A DNA stretch of 36,542 bases from Candidatus Aminicenantota bacterium (GCA_027067555.1 JAMOVU010000016.1:1-36542), one strand, 5' to 3'. Shown: positions 9,689 to 17,973, counted from the stretch's first letter. Program-made: numbers and translations. Notes: generated from the letters alone by a model not told the origin.

Positions 9689-10042
9689 ATGGCTGGTAAT
9701 GACTCTTTTTATGAGTATTATTCTTTGATTTGTAGGACCATTACAACTCCATCAAGGCTTAAGATATTGGAAGCAATAGGTTTGAAAAAGATGAATGTCT
9801 CCGAAATATATGAAGCTACCGGACTTTCGAGGAGTAATCTTTCAAATCATTTGGGAGCTCTTTATAAAATAGGGATATTAGGTAGAGAGAAAGTTGGCAA
9901 CTATATTTACTATTACCTTGCCCAGCCTGAAATTTTAAAGGTAATGGAAATGATGATGGACATAGTGCGAAAAATTTCAAAGGAAAGACATAGCTTTGTA
10001 AATAATGGTGAAAATTGTGAGAGTGTAAATGGAAAAGATTAA
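9689..10042 (+). CDS. ArsR-family transcriptional regulator
   Basis: The 117-residue protein is a winged helix-turn-helix regulator of ArsR/SmtB type. TPSRLKILEAIGLKKMNVSE is the first helix pair, and TGLSRSNLSNHLGALYKIGI the recognition helix. A beta wing follows (LGREKVGNYIYYYLAQPE). Metal-binding ArsR proteins carry a CVC motif in the recognition helix; here it reads SRSNLSNH, so this is not an arsenic-type sensor. Its few Cys (Cys15 and one in the C-terminal tail) might instead respond to redox or sulfur species, as BigR, SqrR and YgaV do. That is inference. It heads the sulfur operon and overlaps torD by 14 bases. Confidence 0.88.
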   Translation: MAGNDSFYEYYSLICRTITTPSRLKILEAIGLKKMNVSEIYEATGLSRSNLSNHLGALYKIGILGREKVGNYIYYYLAQPEILKVMEMMMDIVRKISKERHSFVNNGENCESVNGKD

Positions 10043-10565
10043 TTTTTACCTGATTTTTGCGAATCTTTTAGATTATCCTGATGAGAAAAAATTATCTCTC
10101 TTTGAAAGATTCGAAAACATTGTTGGTCTACACTATACTGGTGAAATCCCTCCTTTGGAGAATTTAGAAATAGAATATACAAAGCTTTTTGTTAATGCTC
10201 ATCCGTATCTTCCTGCTCCTCCCTTTGCCTCAGTTTATTTAAATTCTGAAAACCTTTATGATGAAATTGAATCATTTTACCAGAGTGTCGGATATGGAAT
10301 CGAAACAAGGGAATTTCCTCCAGATTATCTGATTTATGAGTTAGTGTTTCTTTCAAATTTATTTAATGATGAAAATTACAAAGCTGAAAGAAAATTTTTG
10401 ATATCACATTTTTTACCATGGTTTGAAAAATTTGTTAAAAAAGTTAAGGAAAATGATGAGACCGGATTTTACTCTTTTATTTGCGAAAAAATTAATATCT
10501 TTTTAAATAATAGATTAAAGGAGTTAAAAGATGGGGAAACCAATCTCCAGAAGAGAGTTTTTTAA
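10029..10565 (+). CDS. TorD/DmsD/NarJ-family chaperone for the molybdoenzyme
   Basis: The 178-residue helical protein matches the TorD-like redox-enzyme maturation family. FANLLDYPDEKKL lies near the start, EYTKLFVNAHPYLPAPPFAS in the middle (compare the E/D-Y-x-x-L-F motif), and an Asp/Glu-rich helix with FPPDYLIYELVFLSNL follows. Such chaperones bind the Tat signal and apoenzyme of a specific molybdoenzyme, hold it until cofactor is inserted and release it for export. The client is almost certainly the next gene, whose start lies 35 bases inside this one. The start has only a weak GAGAG site and overlaps arsR. Confidence 0.85.
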   Translation: MEKINFYLIFANLLDYPDEKKLSLFERFENIVGLHYTGEIPPLENLEIEYTKLFVNAHPYLPAPPFASVYLNSENLYDEIESFYQSVGYGIETREFPPDYLIYELVFLSNLFNDENYKAERKFLISHFLPWFEKFVKKVKENDETGFYSFICEKINIFLNNRLKELKDGETNLQKRVF

Positions 10566-12846
10566 AAGATCGCTCCTCGGTGCAGGAGCAATAGGTGTTA
10601 CGGATTACTCTTATGTGTTCAAAAAGTTTCCTCCGGGAAAGGCAGGCAGGGAAGATGTTGAGCTGATTCCTTCTATTTGTGAAATGTGCTTCTGGAAGTG
10701 TGGGATTATTGGGAAGGTTAAAAATGGAAGGCTTTTAAAGATTGAAGGAAATCCCAGGAACCCTCACAATGGTGAAAAGATTTGTGCAAGAGGGAACTCT
10801 GGTATAATGCAGCTTTATGATCCTGACAGACTTAAGTATCCATTGTTAAATGTTGGGAAGAGAGGGGAGCCCAAGTGGAAAAGGATTTCATGGAAAGAGG
10901 CTCTTAATAGAATTGCTGAAAGGATGCTTGAGTATAAAAAAAAGTATGGGGCAAGAAGTATAGCCAACTTGTCTCACGGCTCATCCTCTATTCCGATGAG
11001 AAAACTTTTGAAAAATTTTGGTACTGACAGAATAGCTCATGCCTCTTTTGATCAGTGTAGAGGAAACAGAGATGTTGCTTTTGAGCTTACCTTTGGTATG
11101 GGAGCTGGTTCTCCCGAAAGAGTGGATTTGATAAATGCAAAAGCCATTCTCTTAATAGGCTCTCACATAGGAGAAAATGTTCATACTTCCCTGGTAAAAG
11201 AGTTTATAGAGGCAGTTGAAGGAAGAAAGGCGAAGCTCGTTACGGTTGATCCGAGATTTTCGATGATTGCAGGTAAATCGGATTACTGGCTTCCTATCAA
11301 ACCGGGAACTGATACAGCTTTGATTTTGACTCTTATAAATTATATTATTCAGCACAATCTTTATGATAGGGAGTTTGTTAATAACTATACTTATGGTTTT
11401 GATAAATTAAAGGAAGAGGTGAAAAACTATACTCCTGAATGGGCTGAAAAGATTACAGAGATAAAGAAAGAAATAATTATTGAAATAGCGGAACTTTTTG
11501 GAAGGAGTAAACCTGCTGTTACAATATTCCCTGGAAGACAATCAACATGGTATGGAAATGATACTCAAAGAGTAAGAGCTCTTGCAATTCTTGCCTCTAT
11601 TTTAGGGGCAGTAGGTAGAAGGGGAGGTTACTTTTTCCCGACTAAGATTAAGTTGAAAGGATGTCCATGTCCCAATAAAATTGAAGGGGAAGATTTTCTT
11701 TGTGATACAAGTGAATATCCTTTTATGGAGACTACTACCGAATGCATTAGAGAAGCTACTTTGAATGATGAAGTTAAGATGTGGATTGTCTATGGTTCCA
11801 ATATAATACACAATACACCGAATCCACAGAAAACAATAAAAGCCATTAATAAACTCGATTTTATGGTTGTTGTTGATATTAAACCAACAGAACCATCTCT
11901 TTATGCTGATATTGTTCTTCCGGAAGCCACTTATCTTGAAAGATATGATATTCCCTTTATGGTTGCTGATTCAAGGACTCCATTTATTCAGATAAGAAGA
12001 CCTGTGGTTCAACCACTTTACGAATCAAAAGATCCATTTTATATAGTAAGTGAACTTTCAAAGAGGCTTGGGCTTAAAGATTGTTTCCCATGTGAAACCA
12101 TGGAGGATTATCTTAATCTTGCTCTTTCTTCAATAGGGACAAACTTGAGAAAATTAGAGAAGGAAGGAGGGGTTTACAGGTATGAAGGAAAACCTTTTCT
12201 TGATGATTTTGGAGGAAATTACAGATTTCCCACACCAACAGGGAAGATTGAGCTTTATTCAACTAAGTTAAGCTTGAATGATAAAGACCCGATTCCCAAA
12301 TACGAACCTGTGGAAGATCCTCCGAAAGGATGGGCAAGGTTGAGTTACGGAAGATCGCCTGTTCATACTTTTTCAAGAACTGAAAATAACAAATGGCTTC
12401 ATGCTCTCAATCCTGAGAATGACCTCTGGATTAATGAAGAAGCTGCAAAAAGTATGGGATTAAAAGATGGAGAGTATGTAAGATTAAAAAATCAGGATGG
12501 AGTTGTTTCTGATCCTGTTAAACTTAAAGTTACTCCGGGGATAAGACCTGATATGGTTCATACATATCATGGTTTTGGTTCTCAATCCCCATTCTTAAGG
12601 TTGGCATATAAAAAGGGAATGTTTGAAAATGCTCTTATCACAAAAATTGTTCTTGATCCGATAATGGGAGGAATGGCAAAAAGAATCAATTTTGTGAAAA
12701 TAATCAAAGATGGGAAAGAGATTGATTTCCCTGTAATAAAACAAAAACCTTCCGGGTTTAAGAAAAAACCGGAAAAGGAGATAAAGATTAAATTAACCGC
12801 TCCTCTGCCCGTAGGCGGGCATGAAGAGGAAGAAGGAGGTTGCTAA
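10531..12846 (+). CDS. Tat-exported molybdopterin oxidoreductase, Psr/Phs-like catalytic subunit
   Basis: The 771-residue protein belongs to the DMSO reductase family of Mo/W-bis-MGD enzymes. A twin-arginine signal, SRREFFKRS, is at residues 6-14. A [4Fe-4S] site follows: Cys50, Cys53, Cys57 and Cys85 (CEMCFWKCG then KICARG). The presumed metal ligand is Cys176 in FDQCRGNRD; formate dehydrogenases have Cys or Sec followed by His here, so formate is unlikely. Cofactor-binding stretches include LIGSHIGENVHTSLV, IKPGTDTALIL and the C-terminal YHGFGSQSP region. Its closest feel is thiosulfate/polysulfide reductase alpha subunits, and the operon has only sulfur-related partners. Arsenate, tetrathionate or another oxyanion cannot be excluded. 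The ribosome site AAAGGAG lies inside torD. Confidence 0.85.
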   Translation: MGKPISRREFFKRSLLGAGAIGVTDYSYVFKKFPPGKAGREDVELIPSICEMCFWKCGIIGKVKNGRLLKIEGNPRNPHNGEKICARGNSGIMQLYDPDRLKYPLLNVGKRGEPKWKRISWKEALNRIAERMLEYKKKYGARSIANLSHGSSSIPMRKLLKNFGTDRIAHASFDQCRGNRDVAFELTFGMGAGSPERVDLINAKAILLIGSHIGENVHTSLVKEFIEAVEGRKAKLVTVDPRFSMIAGKSDYWLPIKPGTDTALILTLINYIIQHNLYDREFVNNYTYGFDKLKEEVKNYTPEWAEKITEIKKEIIIEIAELFGRSKPAVTIFPGRQSTWYGNDTQRVRALAILASILGAVGRRGGYFFPTKIKLKGCPCPNKIEGEDFLCDTSEYPFMETTTECIREATLNDEVKMWIVYGSNIIHNTPNPQKTIKAINKLDFMVVVDIKPTEPSLYADIVLPEATYLERYDIPFMVADSRTPFIQIRRPVVQPLYESKDPFYIVSELSKRLGLKDCFPCETMEDYLNLALSSIGTNLRKLEKEGGVYRYEGKPFLDDFGGNYRFPTPTGKIELYSTKLSLNDKDPIPKYEPVEDPPKGWARLSYGRSPVHTFSRTENNKWLHALNPENDLWINEEAAKSMGLKDGEYVRLKNQDGVVSDPVKLKVTPGIRPDMVHTYHGFGSQSPFLRLAYKKGMFENALITKIVLDPIMGGMAKRINFVKIIKDGKEIDFPVIKQKPSGFKKKPEKEIKIKLTAPLPVGGHEEEEGGC

Positions 12847-13580
12847 TGGCTAAGTATGGAATGGTCATTGACCTTGATCGCTGTGTTGGTTGTCAGGCTT
12901 GTATGGTTGCCTGTAAAGCTCAGTGGCAAACTCCTGAAGACTATTTCAGAACATGGGTTAAACATATAGGTCCTGTTCAAATTAAAGATGAGATGGTATT
13001 TACCTCTTATGTCGGTCAGTGTAATCATTGTGATAACCCCCCGTGTGTTCCTGCTTGCCCAACTCAAGCAACTTTTAAAGATACTGAAACCGGAATTGTT
13101 CTTGTGGATTATGATCTTTGTATCGGGTGCGGATATTGTGTCGAAGCATGTCCATATGGGGCAAGATTTATAAATCCTGTTACTAAGAAAGTTGAAAAGT
13201 GTGATTTTTGTTATCCGAGATTGGGAGAAGAGGATCCTGCTTGTGTAAAAACATGTATTGTTTCTGCGAAAGTTTTTGGGGATCTTGAAAACAAAGACTC
13301 TTATATCTCCAAGAAAATAAGTGAAGGTAATACTTATATAATTGCCACTAAAGAGGTTAATCCTGGTCCTAATGTTTATTATAAAGGTAGAAGAAGCAAA
13401 ATTGAGGCTATTATAAAGAATTATCCACCTGAGAAAAAGGATACACTTCCTGCTAAAATCTGGTCAAATGTTTTAAGACCTTTTGTAATTTTAGGCGCAG
13501 GAGCAACCTTTATCGGTAGTCTTGTTGCCTTTCTGTTTCAAATAAATCAAGGAGAAAAGGAGGGTGAAGATGAGGAATGA
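12846..13580 (+). CDS. Four-cluster ferredoxin subunit with C-terminal membrane helix
   Basis: The subunit carries electrons between the catalytic subunit and the membrane cytochrome b. Four Cys groups are visible: CVGCQACMVACK, CNHCDNPPCVPACP, CIGCGYCVEACPYG and CDFCYPRLGEEDPACVKTC, giving four [4Fe-4S] clusters. The C-terminus (about residues 213-235, FVILGAGATFIGSLVAFLF) is a hydrophobic helix followed by an acidic tail. This recalls FdnH of formate dehydrogenase-N, whose C-terminal helix packs against the cytochrome. PsrB/PhsB lack it. The ORF track starts at TTG 12840, but ATG 12846 overlaps the previous stop (TAATG) and has AAGGAGGT 5 bases ahead, so I use 12846. It overlaps the next gene by 11 bases. 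Confidence 0.92.
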   Translation: MAKYGMVIDLDRCVGCQACMVACKAQWQTPEDYFRTWVKHIGPVQIKDEMVFTSYVGQCNHCDNPPCVPACPTQATFKDTETGIVLVDYDLCIGCGYCVEACPYGARFINPVTKKVEKCDFCYPRLGEEDPACVKTCIVSAKVFGDLENKDSYISKKISEGNTYIIATKEVNPGPNVYYKGRRSKIEAIIKNYPPEKKDTLPAKIWSNVLRPFVILGAGATFIGSLVAFLFQINQGEKEGEDEE

Positions 13581-14826
13581 GATTTTAGAGAAATACCTCC
13601 CTTTGACACCTGAAGAGAAGGAAGAGTTAAAGAAAAAAAGGATAAAAAAGCATCATGTTGCCACAATTTTTCTTCACTGGTTTAATATGTTGGTATGGCT
13701 TACAGAGCTTATTACAGGTGCTGCTTTAATAATTTCATCCAACTATATTTTTGTACCGAGGTTTTTTACCAAACTTGTAAGTGATATTTACGGAACGAGG
13801 GGTAATATAATAAGAACACATATTTTTGTAGGTGTCGTTTGGGCCATCGTTTTGATTTTGTATGCTCTTTTCGGATGGAGAAGATATTTAAAACCAACTT
13901 TAAAGGAGATTTTTGGGATAACCAAAGATGACATAGGATGGTTAGTATCAAAATTTGAAGAGGTCGCCCTTGGTAAAAAAGTACATTATCCTCCTCAGGA
14001 TTCTTATAATGGAGGACAAAAACTTTTTGCCATAGTTGTAGCTCTTATGGTGCCAGTGATAATCATTACTGGTTTTATAATGGCATTTCACCTTTTAACT
14101 CCTGCTTTAATCAGATGGGCAATAATTATTCATTTTATAGCAGTTGGACTTGTTGTAATGGGATTATCTGTTCATATATATATGGCACTTCTCTATCCTC
14201 CTGAGCAAGAAGGTCTTTTTGGTATGATTCATGGCTATATTTCCGAATATTTTGCTTACCATCACCATTATAAATTTTGGCGTAAAAAGAAAAAGGGGCT
14301 TGATAAACCTGCAGAACTTCCACCAAAAAAAGATCTTTCTCCCATAAAAGCAGGTATCTTTTTGGGTGTTGTACTTTTCTTCTCCTTTTATTTAACCGGT
14401 TTTGGGCTTGGCTCTTCCGGTTTTGTGCAGAGAACACTTGTGGCTATCTTTGGTGCATTTGCTCCGGAGAGTGTAAAAAATCACCCCTATATGGGGCATT
14501 ATTGGGGTGTTTATCCTCTGTGGAATTTCTTAGTGTTTATGGGGTTTGGAGTTATTATTGGAACTCTTTTTGCAATGTTTTTGTCAAATCATAAATTTAG
14601 ATTCAGAATTGAAAAGGGAGATAAAATATCAGATATTCAAAGACTTATTTATGCTGTAATTGGGGGAATTATCGTGGGATTTGCCACAAGAATTGCCGGA
14701 GGATGTACTTCCTCTATGGCTCTTTCAGGTGGCTCTGTATTTTCTCCCGGAGGGTGGCTTTTTATGATTTTCCTCTTTGTTGGAGGATACCTGGGAGCTT
14801 TCTTTTTTAGGAGGTTATGGAAATGA
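13570..14826 (+). CDS. Cytochrome b (FdnI-like) fused to half of a YeeE/YedE sulfur transporter
   Basis: This 418-residue protein joins two domains. Residues 1-245 resemble the di-heme cytochrome b of formate dehydrogenase-N: His36 in HVATIFLHW, His84, the NGGQK loop before helix 3, and His188 plus His202 in IHFIAVGLVVMGLSVHIY, with four helices. A cytosolic-type linker with many His and Lys follows. Residues 260-418 are one half of a YeeE/YedE (TsuA/PmpA-type) transporter with the signature RIAGGCTSSMALSGGSVFSP, Cys379 being the conserved pore Cys that handles thiosulfate or another sulfane sulfur in characterised homologues. The fusion is in one unbroken frame. The track's GTG start (13564) lies inside the ribosome site; ATG 13570 is better. 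The stop overlaps the next start as ATGA. Confidence 0.85.
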   Translation: MRNEILEKYLPLTPEEKEELKKKRIKKHHVATIFLHWFNMLVWLTELITGAALIISSNYIFVPRFFTKLVSDIYGTRGNIIRTHIFVGVVWAIVLILYALFGWRRYLKPTLKEIFGITKDDIGWLVSKFEEVALGKKVHYPPQDSYNGGQKLFAIVVALMVPVIIITGFIMAFHLLTPALIRWAIIIHFIAVGLVVMGLSVHIYMALLYPPEQEGLFGMIHGYISEYFAYHHHYKFWRKKKKGLDKPAELPPKKDLSPIKAGIFLGVVLFFSFYLTGFGLGSSGFVQRTLVAIFGAFAPESVKNHPYMGHYWGVYPLWNFLVFMGFGVIIGTLFAMFLSNHKFRFRIEKGDKISDIQRLIYAVIGGIIVGFATRIAGGCTSSMALSGGSVFSPGGWLFMIFLFVGGYLGAFFFRRLWK

Positions 14827-15407
14827 TAGGTCCTCTTTATAAAGTTTTAGGTTGGAGTCATGGAACTTTGCTTGTACTTGCTCTTATTGTTGGGTTTTTC
14901 TTTGGTTACGCTCTTTATAGATCAGGTTTTTACAGTGCAAAAAAGTTAGCAGGTGTTTTTTATCTTTATGATTTTGCTGTATACAAGGTTATATTTGTTG
15001 GAATCATTGCTGCAGCCCTGCTTTTGTGGCTTTTTTCAGGGATAGGGTTATTGAAATTTGAGCTTTTAAGCTTTCATCCATCATACCTTATTTCGGCAGC
15101 AATAGGAGGTTTTATTTTTGGTATAGGATTTTCAATAGGTGGATTTTGCCCCGGAACTTCTCTTGTAAGTGCTGTTACCGGAAGTTTTGATGCAATGGCT
15201 TTTTTTGTGGGGGTTTATCTCGGAATTGCAATATGGGATTTGGGTTATCCTTTTTTATTTAAAGGTTTAAATCATATTGGAAAGATAGATGCCAAAACAT
15301 TGATGGAGGCCTGGGGGGTACCTTATATTGTTCTGATTATAGTTGCTTTGATTATTGCTGTTGTAACATTCCCTGTTGTAAGTAAAATTGAAGATAAAAA
15401 CAAATAA
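14823..15407 (+). CDS. YeeE/YedE-family sulfur transporter, second half
   Basis: The roughly 194-residue membrane protein has about five helices. It carries the other YeeE/YedE signature, GFSIGGFCPGTSLVSAVTGS, with conserved Cys near residue 109. Full-length TsuA-type thiosulfate importers contain two such halves, each with a conserved Cys. Here the partner half is the C-terminus of the preceding cytochrome b, so the two gene products probably assemble into one transporter. ATG 14823 overlaps the previous stop (ATGA) and has AGGAGG 8 bases upstream; the track's ATG 14817 is only two bases from that site and is rejected. Confidence 0.88.
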   Translation: MIGPLYKVLGWSHGTLLVLALIVGFFFGYALYRSGFYSAKKLAGVFYLYDFAVYKVIFVGIIAAALLLWLFSGIGLLKFELLSFHPSYLISAAIGGFIFGIGFSIGGFCPGTSLVSAVTGSFDAMAFFVGVYLGIAIWDLGYPFLFKGLNHIGKIDAKTLMEAWGVPYIVLIIVALIIAVVTFPVVSKIEDKNK

Positions 15408-15422
15408 TAAAGGAGGGATAAA

Positions 15423-15848
15423 ATGAAAAAGAGACTTATTATTTTTTCAATTGTAATTTTGATGGTTTTTTCTGTATATGCGCAGATTAAACCAGCGAGG
15501 TATTTTGTTGAAAGAGCTATTGCAAAAATTAATATGATAACTCCTCAGGAAGCAAAAGCCATGATGGACAAAGGGGGAGTTATTGTAATTGATGTTAGAA
15601 CAGAGAAAGAGTATAAGAGAGGAACAATACCTGGAGCTATGCACATTCCGCGAGGATTACTTGAATTTAAGGTGTATAAGGTTATTACTGATCCTAATCA
15701 AAAAATCATAATCTTTTGCAAATCAGGGGGAAGAGGAGCCCTTGCTACTTTAAGATTAAAAGAAATGGGGTACAAAAATGTATATAATATAAAAGGAGGT
15801 TTTAAAGGCTGGAAGAAAGCAGGTTTACCTGTTGGAAGAGGGAAATAA
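15423..15848 (+). CDS. Exported single-domain rhodanese
   Basis: The 141-residue protein has a signal peptide (residues 1-21, ending VYAQ) and one rhodanese domain. Hallmarks are VIDVRTEKEYKRGTIPGAMHIP and the active-site loop CKSGGRG with Cys99, which forms a persulfide when it takes sulfane sulfur from thiosulfate or polysulfide. The end (GYKNVYNIKGGFKGWKKAGLPV) is complete. The ribosome site AAGGAGGG is 6 bases before the ATG. Being in the periplasm beside a sulfur transporter and a periplasmic-facing reductase, it could deliver or receive sulfane sulfur. It closes the operon. Confidence 0.93.
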   Translation: MKKRLIIFSIVILMVFSVYAQIKPARYFVERAIAKINMITPQEAKAMMDKGGVIVIDVRTEKEYKRGTIPGAMHIPRGLLEFKVYKVITDPNQKIIIFCKSGGRGALATLRLKEMGYKNVYNIKGGFKGWKKAGLPVGRGK

Positions 15849-15866
15849 TAAAGTATACTTATAAAT

Positions 15867-15892
15867 AAAAATTTAATCTAAAAATTTAATCG
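15867..15892 (+). repeat. Short tandem repeat AAAAATTTAATC x2
   Basis: AAAAATTTAATC occurs twice in a row with one base between copies, in the gap between the rhodanese and the Gfo/Idh gene. It directly precedes the GGGAG ribosome site of the latter. Role unknown; it may be chance in AT-rich DNA. Confidence 0.3.
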
Positions 15893-15902
15893 GGAGAAAG
15901 AT

Positions 15903-16874
15903 ATGAAGGTAGGTGTGGTAGGTGTAGGTTACTGGGGAAGAAACATAGTTAGAAACCTTGTTAATTGCCCAAAGGTAGAAAAAATATTTGTTTTTGACAA
16001 AAATGACAAAAAGAGAAAAGAGATAAAAAGATATTATCCTTCGGTAGTGTTAATTGAGAGCATGGAGGATCTCCTTAATGCAAATAGTGAAATTGTGTTT
16101 GTTATAACTCCTCCTGAAACTCATTTTGAGCTTGGGAAAAGAGTTTTGGAAAGAAACAAACATCTTTATCTTGAAAAACCTTTTGTTTTATCTTTGAAAG
16201 AAGCTGAGTTCTTAATAAAGGAAGCTGAGAAGAAAAATTTAAAAATAATGAGTGGACATACTTTTTTGTATAGCCCACCAGTTAGAAAGATAAAAGAGCT
16301 TATTGATTCAGGAGAAATTGGAAAAATAGAATTTATATCATTTAGAAGAATTAATCTGGGAATTCACCGACAGGATGTGAATGTCTTGTGGGATTTGCTT
16401 CCCCATGATCTTTCGATGATTTTTTACTGGTTAGATTTTAATGTTGAAATTTTGGAGTCAAAAACTTTATTAAAGACAACTGTTGGAGAGCATCCCGATG
16501 TTGGATTTGTAATGCTTAGATTTTCTGATAATATCATTGTAGAGGGGATTGTAAGCTGGCTTTCTCCTCGTAAGATAAGAGAGACTATTATTGTAGGAAG
16601 TAAAAAAATGATTCTTTATAATGATACTGAGGCTGAGGAAAAAATTAAGGTTTATGATAAGAAAGTTGAAGAGTTGGAGCCCTCTGACTTTGGAGAGTAT
16701 CAGCTTGCATATCGAGTAGGGGATATTATAGTCCCCTCACTCGATACTTATGAGCCTCTTTCTTTGATGGTAAAAGATTTTATATCTTCTATTGAGGAAG
16801 ATAAATCTCCTCTATCGGATGGGAACCTGGGATTAAAAATTGTTAAAAGTATTGAAAAAATATTAAAAAGTTGA
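15903..16874 (+). CDS. Gfo/Idh/MocA-family NAD(P)-dependent oxidoreductase
   Basis: The 323-residue protein has an N-terminal Rossmann fold (VGVVGVGYWGRNIVRNL) and the sugar-dehydrogenase signature LYLEKPFVLSLKEAE with the catalytic-region Lys of EKP. The C-terminal alpha/beta substrate domain begins with SGHTFLYSPPVRKIKELID and includes WDLLPHDLSM, with a His commonly seen in nucleotide-sugar oxidases of this family. Such enzymes oxidise or reduce sugars or sugar nucleotides. The substrate is not evident; there are no sugar-pathway genes directly beside it. The start is preceded by GGGAGAAAG. Confidence 0.88.
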   Translation: MKVGVVGVGYWGRNIVRNLVNCPKVEKIFVFDKNDKKRKEIKRYYPSVVLIESMEDLLNANSEIVFVITPPETHFELGKRVLERNKHLYLEKPFVLSLKEAEFLIKEAEKKNLKIMSGHTFLYSPPVRKIKELIDSGEIGKIEFISFRRINLGIHRQDVNVLWDLLPHDLSMIFYWLDFNVEILESKTLLKTTVGEHPDVGFVMLRFSDNIIVEGIVSWLSPRKIRETIIVGSKKMILYNDTEAEEKIKVYDKKVEELEPSDFGEYQLAYRVGDIIVPSLDTYEPLSLMVKDFISSIEEDKSPLSDGNLGLKIVKSIEKILKS

Positions 16875-16917
16875 AATCTTTATTTTTTTTTGCTATTATT
16901 AAAATATGGAGGGCTAG

Positions 16918-17967
16918 ATGAGTGTAGATATTGAAGCATTATTGGGTAGGGAAAGTGATTATCTTTTAAATTATGAAAGTAAGACTATTCCTAAAGATCA
17001 GCTTCATCTTCCGGGGCCGGATTTTATCGAAAGGGTAATGGTTAATAGCGATAGATCTCCTGCTGTGTTGAGAAACATGGCATTAATTTTTAATCATGGA
17101 AGATTATCAGGAACAGGATATCTTTCGATTCTTCCTGTTGATCAGGGGATAGAGCATAGTGCTGGTGCCTCTTTTGCCCCAAATCCAATTTATTTTGATC
17201 CGGAAAACATTGTGAAGCTTGCAATTGAAGGTGGATGTAATGCAGTTGCTTCTACACTTGGTATTTTGGGGGCAGTTTCAAGAAAATATGCTCACAAGAT
17301 ACCTTTTATTGTGAAAATTAATCACAATGAACTTTTGACTTATCCTAATAAATATGATCAAGTTTTATTTGCTGATGTTGATCAAGCTTTTGAACTTGGT
17401 GCTGTTGGTGTCGGTGCTACTATATACTTTGGTTCTCAACAGTCTATGAGACAGCTTCAGGAAATAAGCCAGGCTTTTAAGTATGCTCATAGTCTCGGGA
17501 TGGTGACTGTTTTATGGGCTTATTTGAGAAATTCTGAGTTTAAGAAAGATAAAGATTATCATCTTGCAGCGGATTTAACCGGGCAAGCAAATTATATTGG
17601 AGTAACTATAGAAGCTGATATAATAAAACAAAAACAACCTCAAAACAATGGTGGGTTCTTAGCACTTAACTTCGGAAAAACAAGTAAATTAATGTATGAA
17701 AAGCTCATGACAGACCACCCGATAGATCTTACCAGATATCAGGTTGTGAATTCATTTATGGGGAGAGCCGGCTTAATTAATTCAGGTGGCGCTTCTGGAA
17801 AAAATGATTTAGCACAGGCTGTAAGAACAGCTGTTATTAATAAAAGAGCGGGAGGTATGGGTTTAATTACAGGAAGAAAAGCCTTTCAGAAGAGTATGAA
17901 AGAGGGGGTTGAGATTTTAAATGCTATTCAAGATGTCTATCTTGATGAAAAAATAACAATTGCGTAA
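16918..17967 (+). CDS. fbaB: Class I fructose-bisphosphate aldolase, DhnA type
   Basis: The 349-residue protein catalyses reversible cleavage of fructose-1,6-bisphosphate through a Schiff-base Lys, in glycolysis and gluconeogenesis. DhnA/FbaB hallmarks are [39 protein letters not shown], the [12 protein letters not shown] loop and [17 protein letters not shown] near the end. Length agrees with the FbaB group rather than the shorter archaeal form. The start has GGAGGG 6 bases upstream. It is separated from the pil operon by 193 bases with its own promoter, so it is probably a single gene or the tail of the preceding unit. Confidence 0.94.
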   Translation: MSVDIEALLGRESDYLLNYESKTIPKDQLHLPGPDFIERVMVNSDRSPAVLRNMALIFNHGRLSGTGYLSILPVDQGIEHSAGASFAPNPIYFDPENIVKLAIEGGCNAVASTLGILGAVSRKYAHKIPFIVKINHNELLTYPNKYDQVLFADVDQAFELGAVGVGATIYFGSQQSMRQLQEISQAFKYAHSLGMVTVLWAYLRNSEFKKDKDYHLAADLTGQANYIGVTIEADIIKQKQPQNNGGFLALNFGKTSKLMYEKLMTDHPIDLTRYQVVNSFMGRAGLINSGGASGKNDLAQAVRTAVINKRAGGMGLITGRKAFQKSMKEGVEILNAIQDVYLDEKITIA

Positions 17968-17973
17968 GGTGGG

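Noticed and set aside
10531-12846. Molybdoenzyme as formate dehydrogenase, suggested by the FdnI-like cytochrome
   Set aside because: The presumed ligand site is QCRG, not Cys/Sec followed by His, and the operon genes are linked to sulfur.
13564-13569. GTG start for the cytochrome b fusion
   Set aside because: It lies within the AAGGAGGG ribosome site; ATG 13570 has the proper spacing.
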